In this document: positions 7,083-13,865 of the stretch, in pieces
Layout of the letters: each line of letters starts with the position of its first letter
How positions within the stretch are numbered: the stretch's first letter is position 1
Assembly (NCBI GenBank): GCA_027489065.1
Contig: JAIYAM010000009.1
Coordinates: forward strand, 62,001-126,000
Source of the DNA: Erythrobacteraceae bacterium
Lineage (GTDB): Bacteria > Pseudomonadota > Alphaproteobacteria > Sphingomonadales > Sphingomonadaceae
DNA length: 64,000 bases
Direction: 5' to 3'
Position numbers and translations under genes: made by a program
The notes under the pieces: model-generated
The model's input: only the letters and a program-made list of their open reading frames with translations
Told to the model about the DNA's origin: nothing
Databases searched by the model: none

Positions 7083-8420
7083 TCAGACGTTTCGCACGCT
7101 GGGGACGAGGCGGCGTCCCATCAGCAGTTCGGTCATTGCCCACACCAGCGCATCGGCGCGGTCGGGACTGCGACCGGGGCCGGCGTAGGTTCCGCCGACC
7201 AGCATCCCGCACAGCTGGTCCTCCAGCCGCGCGAACATCCCGACATGGTGCACTCTGCCTGCGGCATAGAGCGCGGCAACCGGCTCGGCGCGGGCGACCT
7301 TGCCGCGGCTGGCATGGACGAGCTTGACCGGCAGCGCCTGGTCTGCGGCGCGCAGTACGCTTTCGACCATCGCGCCGCCCTGGTTGGCTTCGGCCACCAC
7401 CCGGTCCGCGTCCCATTCGCGCGCCGCATCGGCAACGCGCTTTGCCCATTCGGCCGGCGCGCCGCTCATCGAGCAGTCCGCAATGACCCGGGCGATTCCG
7501 TCGGGGCCGAGGCCCGCGACGATGATCCCGCACTCGTCGCCTCCGGCGCTCGCCGGCGGGTCGACGGCGACCACGACCCGCACGTGCTCCGGCACCGTGC
7601 CATGTTCGCGCGCCTCCTCGATGAGCGAACGGGTCCACAGCGCGCCCTCGATGTCCTCGAGCAGCTCGCCGTCGATTTCCTGCCGTGCAAGCTGGGTGTC
7701 GCCGAACTCGCTTTCGATCGCCTCGATGAAGCGGGCGGGCAGTTTGCCGATATTGTCGATGGTCGAGCCGCGGGTGATCGCCACCTCGCCTCCGGCCTGA
7801 GCCTGCGCGACCAGCCTCTGCACCAGCGGCACTGCGCGCGGCGTGGTGGTGACCGCAATGCGCGGATCCTTGCCGAGCCGGAGGCCGAGCAGCAGGTTGT
7901 CCCAGCAGCGTGTCGCCCGCTCGTGCGCCAGCGGCCACTTGCCGATCTCGTCGCACCAGGCGTGGCTGTGCTGCGGCCCGCGCAGGCTCTCCGGCTCGGC
8001 GGCCGAGAACAGCTGCGCCTGCGCGCCGCTCGCGAACCGGATGCGGTGCAGCGAGGGCTCGTAGATCGGTTGGTGACCCGGTCGGCAGATTGCCAGCAGC
8101 CCGCTCTCGCCCTCGACCATCACCGCCCGGGCTTCGGCGAGCGAGGAGGAGACCAGCGCGATGCGGGCGCCGGGATTTTCGTCGGCGATCATCCGCACCC
8201 ACTCGGCGCCCGAGCGGGTCTTGCCGAAACCGCGCCCCGCCATGATCATCCAGATGCGCCAGTCGCCTTCGGGCGGGAGCTGTTCGGGACGGGCGGTGAA
8301 GTCCCAGAGGTAGTCAAGGTCGTTCTTTTCACCCTGGCTGAGCTTGTGAAACAGCGCGCTCTCGAACCTTGCCTGTTGGGCGGGCTGGTGGTTTTTCGTC
8401 CAAGCGAAGGGATTGATCAT
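7083..8420 (-). CDS. GTA terminase large subunit
   Basis: This 445-residue protein begins MINPFAWTKNHQPAQQARFE. The ATPase domain has the Walker A motif MAGRGFGKTRSGAEW and an acidic Walker B-like WCDEIGKW. It continues with TTTPRAVPLVQRLV and an RNase H-like nuclease region starting VVVAVDPPASAGGDECGI and including VAEANQGGAMVESVL and DRADALVWAMTELL. This is the DNA packaging motor and head-full nuclease of the GTA. The start overlaps the upstream small subunit gene (ATGA). Length is normal for GTA TerL. Confidence 0.93.
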   Translation of the reverse strand: MINPFAWTKNHQPAQQARFESALFHKLSQGEKNDLDYLWDFTARPEQLPPEGDWRIWMIMAGRGFGKTRSGAEWVRMIADENPGARIALVSSSLAEARAVMVEGESGLLAICRPGHQPIYEPSLHRIRFASGAQAQLFSAAEPESLRGPQHSHAWCDEIGKWPLAHERATRCWDNLLLGLRLGKDPRIAVTTTPRAVPLVQRLVAQAQAGGEVAITRGSTIDNIGKLPARFIEAIESEFGDTQLARQEIDGELLEDIEGALWTRSLIEEAREHGTVPEHVRVVVAVDPPASAGGDECGIIVAGLGPDGIARVIADCSMSGAPAEWAKRVADAAREWDADRVVAEANQGGAMVESVLRAADQALPVKLVHASRGKVARAEPVAALYAAGRVHHVGMFARLEDQLCGMLVGGTYAGPGRSPDRADALVWAMTELLMGRRLVPSVRNV

Positions 8421-8881
8421 TCGCGGCTTGCCTTGGCGGCATCCTGCCGCTCCATGGTCCGGCGGATATCCTCGATCTTTCGTGTGATCGAGGCGCGCAC
8501 CTCGGCGACGCTGACGTTGCGCACCTCGCTCTGGCCCGCGCCTTTCGCGCCCTCGCGGCGGGCGGAGAGCAGGCGGATCGCGTTGGCGAAGTCGAACTTG
8601 TCGCCGTTCGCGGTGGTAAGGTCGCCCTCGCGAAGCCGGCGGATCACCTCGAGCTCGAGATTGAGATAGCCGTCGGCGATGGCGGCCTGCCAGGCGAGAG
8701 CGAAGTCGGGCTCCGTCCGCCGCGTCTCGTAAGCGCGCGAAAGGCTCACCCTGGCGATTTGCGCGGCCGCGGCGGCATTCGATGTGGTCGCGAGCGTTTC
8801 GAGGAAGCGCTTGCGCCAGTGCCGGCCGGGGACCTTCTTGACAGGATCGCTGCCGCAGACGGCAGGCACGGTTCGGGCCAT
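8417..8881 (-). CDS. GTA terminase small subunit-like protein
   Basis: This 154-residue protein starts at MARTVPAVCGSDPVKK. An AGGGAG Shine-Dalgarno lies at the right distance from the ATG at 8881, while an in-frame GTG at 8890 would have none. RKRFLETLATTSNAAAAAQ followed by RVSLSRAYETRR looks like a helix-turn-helix, as in small terminases that bind packaging DNA. It is the first gene of the GTA operon and overlaps terL. In GTAs this subunit has lost specific pac recognition, so random host DNA is packaged. Confidence 0.75.
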   Translation of the reverse strand: MARTVPAVCGSDPVKKVPGRHWRKRFLETLATTSNAAAAAQIARVSLSRAYETRRTEPDFALAWQAAIADGYLNLELEVIRRLREGDLTTANGDKFDFANAIRLLSARREGAKGAGQSEVRNVSVAEVRASITRKIEDIRRTMERQDAAKASRE

Positions 8882-8907
8882 GGCGACCACTCCCTTCTGC
8901 AGACAGC

Positions 8908-8940
8908 AAAAAGGCGGCGCCCCGACCGGGACACCGCCTT
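8908..8940 (-). terminator. Intrinsic terminator in the GTA leader
   Basis: Read on the minus strand, a 13-bp stem (arms 8940-8928 and 8923-8911, two G-U pairs) with a four-base loop is followed by a run of five T. It lies 27 nt before the first GTA gene and downstream of the only promoter-like sequence in this gap. No minus-strand gene lies upstream that would need a terminator. It may therefore act as an attenuator. Confidence 0.7.
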
Positions 8941-8971
8941 GTGGCGAATCGCAATTTTTCGACTATGCCCT

Positions 8972-9000
8972 TTCCTAACCGGAGAGCGTCACGATGTCAA
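8972..9000 (-). promoter_or_regulatory. Candidate sigma70 promoter of the GTA operon
   Basis: On the minus strand a perfect -35 hexamer TTGACA (9000-8995) is followed after 17 nt by TAGGAA (8977-8972). The -10 is imperfect, as expected for a promoter needing an activator. It is the best promoter-like sequence in the gap upstream of the GTA genes. Confidence 0.5.
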
Positions 9001-9005
9001 GACAA

Positions 9006-9024
9006 AATAACCAATATGGTTATT
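9006..9024. promoter_or_regulatory. Palindromic operator-like site upstream of the GTA promoter
   Basis: A perfect inverted repeat with 8-bp arms AATAACCA and TGGTTATT separated by ATA lies 5 bp upstream of the candidate GTA -35 box. That position is typical of activator sites. It is AT-rich in a GC-rich region. It could also serve the divergent YqaA-type gene. The binding protein is unknown. Confidence 0.55.
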
Positions 9025-9092
9025 ATGTGCCGCTTGCCGGGTTGGCGGCGCTCGCCTAAGGCGCGCTCACCTGGGCACAAGGGGATCTCGAT

Positions 9093-9731
9093 TTGCGTTG
9101 GCTGCGCCTCCTGTACGACTGGACCATGGACAAGGCGTCGCATCGCCATGCGCCGGCCTGGCTCGCCCTGTTCTCCTTTGTCGAGGCGAGCTTCTTCCCC
9201 GTCCCGCCGCACCCGCTGCTCGGGCTGATGTGTCTGGCAGAACCGAAGAAGGCGGTCCGCTTTGCCGCGATCGCCACGCTCGCCTCGGTCGCCGGCGGCC
9301 TGCTCGGTTATGCCATCGGGCACTTTCTCTATGAGAGCGTGGGTGCGCAGCTCCTCGAACTGCTCGGCCTGACCGAGAGCTTCCCCAAGGCCGCCTGCTA
9401 CCTGCGCGAAATGGGCTTCTGGATCTTCGTCGCCAAGGGCGCCACGCCGATCCCGTTCAAGCTGCTCACCATCACCGCTGGCTTCATCGCTATGCCGCTG
9501 GGAACCTTCGTTCTCGCCAGCCTCGTCAGCCGCTCGATCAGCTTCATGATCGTCGGCATCCTGTTCCGGCTGTTCGGCGCGCCGATCAAGGCCTTCATCG
9601 ACCGCTACCTCGGGCTGGTCGTTGCAGCCTTCATCATCGCCGTAGTGGGCGGGTTCGCGGCCCTTACACTGCTCGGCGGGGATGGCGGCGCAGCGACCTC
9701 GGTGTGCGAGGCAGCGACGCTCCCGGCCTGA
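9093..9731 (+). CDS. YqaA/DedA-type inner membrane protein
   Basis: This 212-residue polytopic protein starts at a TTG with AAGGGGA about 8 nt upstream. It opens MRWLRLLYDWTMDKASH, then FSFVEASFFPVPPHPLLGLM. The motif pattern F/E-P-P-x-P, GLLGYAIGHFLYE and FVAKGATPIPFKLLTITAG match the YqaA branch of the SNARE-associated/VTT (DedA-like) family. Four to five hydrophobic segments are visible. DedA-type proteins are linked to lipid scrambling and envelope homeostasis. It is divergent from the GTA operon and convergent with spt. Confidence 0.75.
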   Translation: MRWLRLLYDWTMDKASHRHAPAWLALFSFVEASFFPVPPHPLLGLMCLAEPKKAVRFAAIATLASVAGGLLGYAIGHFLYESVGAQLLELLGLTESFPKAACYLREMGFWIFVAKGATPIPFKLLTITAGFIAMPLGTFVLASLVSRSISFMIVGILFRLFGAPIKAFIDRYLGLVVAAFIIAVVGGFAALTLLGGDGGAATSVCEAATLPA

Positions 9732-9765
9732 CCAGCTGCACCGCGCCTCGGCGCAGGGCCGGCAA

Positions 9766-11007
9766 TCAGATGATTCCGATCGCCTTGCCGGCACGCTCGA
9801 ACATGCCGAGGATGGTCTGGACCTGCTCGGCGGTGTGCTCGGCGCAGAGCGAGCAGCGCAGCAGCGTCATGCCCGCAGGGGTCGCCGGGGGACGCGCCAG
9901 ATTGACGTAAAGGCCCTCCTTCAAGAGCGCCTCCCACATCATCGCGCCCTTTTCCAGATCGGGCATGATCACCGCGATGATCGCGCTTTGCGGGGTCTCG
10001 GTGCCGAGCTCGAAGCCGAGATCGCGCAGGCCCTTGTGCAGCGTGCGGCTGTTCTCCCACAGGTGCTGGCGCTTGTTCGAGCCGTGCATCAGCTTGCGGA
10101 TCGAGGTGGCCGAGCTCGCCATCACCGCAGGCGGCAGCGCGGCGGTGAAGACGTAAGGACGGCATACCAAGCGCATCACTTCGAACTTCGGATGGTTCGA
10201 GACGCAGAAGCCGCCCACCGTGCCGACGCTTTTGGAGAAGGTGCCGATGATGAAGTCGACATCATCGAGCACGCCCTGTTCCTCGGCGACGCCGCGGCCA
10301 TGTTCGCCGATGAAGCCCATCGAATGGGCCTCGTCGACCAGCACCATCGCGCCGTTTTCCTTGCAGACGCGGACCATCTCCTTGAGCGGGGCAACGTCGC
10401 CCATCATCGAGTAGACGCCCTCGAGCACGACCAGCTTGCCCGCGCCTTCAGGGATGCGCTTGAGGCGCTTTTCCAGCGCATCGACATCGTTGTGCTTGAA
10501 CGGCACGACCTCGGCGTTGCCCATCGCGCAGCCATCCCAGATCGAGGCGTGGCTATCGATGTCGAGGATGATGTAATCACCCTTGCCTGCGAGGGTCGAG
10601 ATGATCCCGAGATTGGCCTGGTAGCCGGTCGAGAAGACCATTGCGTGGTCCATGTCGTAGAACTCGCGCAAGGCGGTCTCGACATCGCGGTGATCGCGGA
10701 AGGTGCCGTTCAGCACGCGGCTGCCGGTGGTCCCCGCGCCGAATTCCTCCATCGCCTGCTTGCCCGCTGCAATCACATCGGGATCGAAGGTCATGCCCAT
10801 GTAATTGTAGGTGCCGAGCAGGATCGTGTCGCGCCCGTTGCAGATCGCGCGGGTCGGCGAGAGCACCTGCTCCATCACCAGATTGAACGGATCCTCGACC
10901 CCAGCGGCGAGCAGCGTCTCGCGGGTCTGGATGATCGGGTCGAACTTCGACAGCAGGTCGACGGGGTGTGCGGCGGCGGTCGGGGCTTCGGTCATGGACG
11001 TCGCCAT
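9766..11007 (-). CDS. spt: Serine palmitoyltransferase
   Basis: This 413-residue PLP enzyme belongs to the alpha-oxoamine synthase family. Visible landmarks are LLGTYNYMGMTFDPDVI, the glycine-rich GTTGSRVLNGT, VFSTGYQANLGI, VLVDEAHSMGFIGEHGRG and the PLP lysine in FIIGTFSKSVGTVGG. Such enzymes condense an amino acid with an acyl thioester. Aminolevulinate synthase, KBL and BioF are close relatives, but the gene directly follows an acyl carrier protein gene (2 nt gap). This is the arrangement of bacterial sphingolipid clusters where SPT condenses serine with acyl-AcpR. Sphingolipids are a defining trait of sphingomonads. Confidence 0.85.
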   Translation of the reverse strand: MATSMTEAPTAAAHPVDLLSKFDPIIQTRETLLAAGVEDPFNLVMEQVLSPTRAICNGRDTILLGTYNYMGMTFDPDVIAAGKQAMEEFGAGTTGSRVLNGTFRDHRDVETALREFYDMDHAMVFSTGYQANLGIISTLAGKGDYIILDIDSHASIWDGCAMGNAEVVPFKHNDVDALEKRLKRIPEGAGKLVVLEGVYSMMGDVAPLKEMVRVCKENGAMVLVDEAHSMGFIGEHGRGVAEEQGVLDDVDFIIGTFSKSVGTVGGFCVSNHPKFEVMRLVCRPYVFTAALPPAVMASSATSIRKLMHGSNKRQHLWENSRTLHKGLRDLGFELGTETPQSAIIAVIMPDLEKGAMMWEALLKEGLYVNLARPPATPAGMTLLRCSLCAEHTAEQVQTILGMFERAGKAIGII

Positions 11008-11009
11008 TA

Positions 11010-11252
11010 TCAGCTATCCTGCAACTTGTGGACCGCCGCGACGAGCTGGCCCCAGTTTTCGATCTCGGCCTGTTGGTTCATCGAGATGATGATGTCGAAC
11101 TCGTCCTCGATCGCGGCGACGAAATCCATCACCGTCAGGCTGTCGAACTCGAAGTCGCCCGCAAAGGTGGTCGCGTCCTCGATCGCGATGCCCTTCTTGT
11201 TGAAGGGCTCCACGAGGTTGCGGATACGATCATCGACTTCTGCGGGAGTCAT
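11010..11252 (-). CDS. acpR: Acyl carrier protein for sphingolipid synthesis
   Basis: This 80-residue acyl carrier protein begins MTPAEVDDRIRNLVEPFNKK. The phosphopantetheine attachment serine is in FEFDSLTVMDFVAAIED, a normal DSL motif. AGGAAG lies 10 nt before the start. It is co-transcribed with the serine palmitoyltransferase. The dedicated ACP is known as AcpR in sphingolipid producers and presents the acyl chain to SPT. The housekeeping fatty-acid ACP normally lies between fabG and fabF, so this one is specialised. Confidence 0.8.
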   Translation of the reverse strand: MTPAEVDDRIRNLVEPFNKKGIAIEDATTFAGDFEFDSLTVMDFVAAIEDEFDIIISMNQQAEIENWGQLVAAVHKLQDS

Positions 11253-11371
11253 GGCGAGGTGCTTCCTTGGGATCGGTGGTCAGGCGGGCGCTTGCCCGGT
11301 AATACGTTTGCAAAGCGGCGGATGATGCAGCTTGTCAAGCTTTCGCCGCCCGAAGGAGCCGCCGGGGCGCC

Positions 11372-11734
11372 TTACACCAGCGCGTTCACCGCACTCATGA
11401 AGGGGCCGATCGAAACCGGCTTGGACAGATAGCCTTCCGCCCCCGCAGCACGGATGCGCTCCTCGTCACCCTTGGCGGCGAACGCCGTCACCGCCAGCAC
11501 CGGGATCCCGGCGAGGCGCCGGTCGCGCTTGGCGGCTTCGATCAGGTCGACGCCCGAGATGCCGCCCAACTGGATATCCATGATGATGAGATCGGGCGAG
11601 GTCGCCCGCGCCGTGTCGAGCACCTTGTCGCCGTCGGCCACCGGCTCCACCTCGAAGCCGTTGGCCCGAAGCACGTCGCAGAACAATTTCCGGTTGAGGT
11701 CATTGTCCTCGACAACCATGATCCGCTTTGTCAC
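11372..11734 (-). CDS. Single-domain response regulator (DivK-like)
   Basis: This 120-residue protein consists of one receiver domain and begins VTKRIMVVEDNDLNRKLFCD at a GTG. The acidic pocket is EDN, the phospho-acceptor Asp lies in DLIIMDIQLGGISG, the switch Thr is in VLAVTAFAAKGDEE and the Lys is in GYLSKPVS. No output domain follows. In alphaproteobacteria similar proteins (DivK, CpdR-like) relay signals to cell-cycle kinases. Which pathway is involved cannot be read here. It is divergent from the DUF3572 gene. Confidence 0.85.
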   Translation of the reverse strand: MTKRIMVVEDNDLNRKLFCDVLRANGFEVEPVADGDKVLDTARATSPDLIIMDIQLGGISGVDLIEAAKRDRRLAGIPVLAVTAFAAKGDEERIRAAGAEGYLSKPVSIGPFMSAVNALV

Positions 11735-11788
11735 TGATCGCCCCGCATTCGCCCGCCTTACGACTAACCTTGCCCGAAGGACAGGACA

Positions 11789-12064
11789 ATCCCGCTTCGC
11801 ACCCCATCCGAGCCGCAGAACCCGGAAAGCCTCGCGCTGGCGGCGCTCGGCTGGGTGCTGGAAAGCGAGGACCGCGCAGGCCGGTACCTTGAACTCACCG
11901 GCCTCGATGCCGATTCTCTGCGGGCAGGCCTCGGTGATCCGATGATCCTCGCCTCCGCTCTCGAATTCCTCGCTAATCACGAACCAGACCTGATCCGCGC
12001 GGCAGAAGCACTCGCCGTCACCCCGGAGGAACTGGTCGCCGCCAAGGACGCCCTTTCGTCATGA
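11789..12064 (+). CDS. DUF3572 protein with apparent non-AUG start
   Basis: This is a 91-residue DUF3572-type protein. The conserved part runs ESLALAALGWVLESEDRAG then LELTGLDADSLRAGL and FLANHEPDLIRAAEALAV. The frame is closed upstream by TAA, and between that stop and the conserved core there is no ATG, GTG or TTG. The best candidate is an ATC at 11789, seven nt after AAGGA. The GTG at 11855 would remove the first conserved helix. It overlaps the next gene as ATGA. DUF3572 has no established function and is widespread in alphaproteobacteria. Confidence 0.65.
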   Translation: MPLRTPSEPQNPESLALAALGWVLESEDRAGRYLELTGLDADSLRAGLGDPMILASALEFLANHEPDLIRAAEALAVTPEELVAAKDALSS

Positions 12065-12681
12065 ACCGCCCCCTGATCATTTCCGATTGCGACGAGGTGC
12101 TGCTGCACATGGTCGCGCCTTTCAAGAACTGGCTGGAAGGATCGCAAGGCGTGAGCTTCCACCTCGAAGGCCACAATTTCGCCGAGGCGCTGCGCTGGCA
12201 GGCAAGCGGCGAACTGCTCGCCCCGGCCGATATCTGGAAGATGCTCGGCCGCTTCTTCGACAACGAGATGGATTCGCAGCTGCCGATCGCCGGTGCGGTC
12301 GAGGGGATCAACACCCTCGCCGAGAAAGCCGACGTGGTGATCCTCACCAACCTCGTCGATGGCCACCGCGATGCGCGCGCCGCGCAGCTTGCCGCCGTCG
12401 GCATCAATGCGCGGGTGTTCACCAATCAGGGCCCCAAGGGCCCGGCATTGAAGGCGATCATCGACGAATATGCGCCCAGCAAGGCGATCTTCATCGACGA
12501 TCTCGCCCAGCACCATGCCTCGGTCGCAGATATCACCCCCGACGTGACCCGCCTGCACCTGTGCGGCGAGCCGATGATCGCCCACGCAATCGATTGCGCC
12601 CACAAGGCCGGCCACGCCCATTCGCGGATCGACCGCTGGGATGAGGCCCTGCCGTGGATGCTTGCCCAACTGGAGGATTGA
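12061..12681 (+). CDS. HAD-family hydrolase
   Basis: This 206-residue protein begins MNRPLIISDCDEVLLHMVAP, with the HAD motif I in SDCDEVL (Asp nucleophile and second Asp two residues on). Motif II is in VVILTNLVDG, the lysine is in TNQGPKGPAL and motif IV acidic residues are in AIFIDDLAQHH. These residues support a phosphohydrolase, with unknown substrate. It overlaps the DUF3572 gene (ATGA) and is followed after 3 nt by a RidA gene, so the group is one operon. Confidence 0.75.
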   Translation: MNRPLIISDCDEVLLHMVAPFKNWLEGSQGVSFHLEGHNFAEALRWQASGELLAPADIWKMLGRFFDNEMDSQLPIAGAVEGINTLAEKADVVILTNLVDGHRDARAAQLAAVGINARVFTNQGPKGPALKAIIDEYAPSKAIFIDDLAQHHASVADITPDVTRLHLCGEPMIAHAIDCAHKAGHAHSRIDRWDEALPWMLAQLED

Positions 12682-12684
12682 AGA

Positions 12685-13140
12685 ATGACTGTTGCTGCCC
12701 GTCTCGCCGAACTCGGCATCACCCTGCCCAAGGCCGCCGCTCCGGTGGCGAGCTATGTGCCGGTGGTGGTGCATGGCGGCTTTGCCCATGTCTCGGGTCA
12801 GCTGCCCTTCGTTGACGGCGCGGTGGTCAAGGGCCGGCTGGGTGACGATGTGAGCGTTGCTGACGGCCAGGCCGCTGCCCGGGCCTGCGCGCTGATGATC
12901 GTCGCCCAGCTCGAAGCCGCAGGGCTGCTCGAGAAGGTCGAGCGGATCGTCAAGCTTGGCGCCTTCATCAATTGCACCGCCGACTTCACCGATCAGCCCG
13001 AAGTCGCCAACGGCGCCTCGGACCTCATGGAGCTGGTGTTCGGCGATGCGGGCAAGCACGCGCGGGCCGCGGTCGGCGTCCCCGCCCTGCCGCGGGGCGC
13101 CGCGGTCGAGGTCGATGCGGTGGTCGCGCTCAAGGCATGA
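12685..13140 (+). CDS. RidA family protein
   Basis: This 151-residue protein resembles the longer RidA/YjgF subgroup. It has a FAHVSGQLPFVDG segment near residue 35, an IVKLGAFINCTADFTDQPEVANG region and the closing ARAAVGVPALPRGAAVEVDAVV. The arginine of the active site (RAAVGVPALPRGAAVE) is present. RidA enzymes hydrolyse reactive enamine/imine intermediates from PLP enzymes, and several subgroups have other roles. It is coupled to the GDPD gene by an ATGA overlap. Confidence 0.85.
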   Translation: MTVAARLAELGITLPKAAAPVASYVPVVVHGGFAHVSGQLPFVDGAVVKGRLGDDVSVADGQAAARACALMIVAQLEAAGLLEKVERIVKLGAFINCTADFTDQPEVANGASDLMELVFGDAGKHARAAVGVPALPRGAAVEVDAVVALKA

Positions 13141-13865
13141 CCGCAAGGCCCGCTCCCGACTGGCTGACCGCGTGGGAATACGCCCACCGCGGGCTGCATC
13201 AAGAGGGCGTGCCGGAGAACTCGCTCGCCGCAGCCGAGGGCGCGATCGCGCGCGGCATGGGGATCGAGTGCGACATCCAGCGCAGCCGAGACGATCACCC
13301 GGTGGTGTTCCATGACTGGGAGCTGGGTCGGCTCACCGGCGAGACGGGCCAGACCGGAGAACAGGCCGCCGAGGCGCTCGAGGCCCTGCGCCTGCTCGGG
13401 ACCGACCAGCATCCTGTCAGGCTCGCGACTTTCCTTGAGCAGGTGGCAGGCCGGGTGCCGCTGCTGATCGAGATCAAGTCCTTGCCCGGATACGACGTCG
13501 AATGGACCTGCGCCTCTGTCGCATGGCTGCTCGACACCTATTCGGGTGCCGCTGCGGTGATGAGTTTCGATCCGAGCGTGCCAATGTGGTTTGTGGAGAA
13601 CGCGCCAGATACGCCGCGCGGGCTGGTCGGGACCGATTCCCTGCAAAACGGCTTCGAAGGCGTCTGGCGCGATCCGGACGCTATCGCCGAAGCGCAGCCC
13701 GATTTCCTCGCCATCGACGTGCGCGACCTTGAGCGGCCCGAGGCGGCGGCATGGCGCGCCAGCGGGCGTCCGCTGCTCACCTGGACCGTCCGCTCGCCAG
13801 AGACCCGCAGGGCGGGCCTTGCCCACGCCGATGCACTGATTGCCGAAGGGGCCGGGCTGGCGTGA
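13137..13865 (+). CDS. Glycerophosphodiester phosphodiesterase
   Basis: This 242-residue protein starts at the ATG overlapping the RidA stop. The GDPD signature is clear: YAHRGLHQEGVPENSLAAAE at the N-terminus with the catalytic His-Arg, GIECDIQRSRDDHPVVFHDW with the metal-binding Glu/Asp and second His, and LLIEIKSLPG. It would hydrolyse glycerophosphodiesters from phospholipid turnover to glycerol-3-phosphate and an alcohol. There is no signal peptide, so it is probably cytoplasmic. Confidence 0.88.
   Translation: MTARPAPDWLTAWEYAHRGLHQEGVPENSLAAAEGAIARGMGIECDIQRSRDDHPVVFHDWELGRLTGETGQTGEQAAEALEALRLLGTDQHPVRLATFLEQVAGRVPLLIEIKSLPGYDVEWTCASVAWLLDTYSGAAAVMSFDPSVPMWFVENAPDTPRGLVGTDSLQNGFEGVWRDPDAIAEAQPDFLAIDVRDLERPEAAAWRASGRPLLTWTVRSPETRRAGLAHADALIAEGAGLA

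Noticed and set aside
1..8881. Complete prophage
   Set aside because: No integrase, repressor, replication or lysis genes and no attachment repeats are seen; short tape measure and gene order indicate a gene transfer agent.
8882..8890. GTG start for the small terminase gene
   Set aside because: The ribosome site would directly abut the GTG with no spacing; the ATG at 8881 is correctly spaced.
9766..11007. 5-aminolevulinate synthase (hemA) for the PLP enzyme
   Set aside because: The fold is shared, but the adjacent dedicated acyl carrier protein and sphingomonad context fit serine palmitoyltransferase better.
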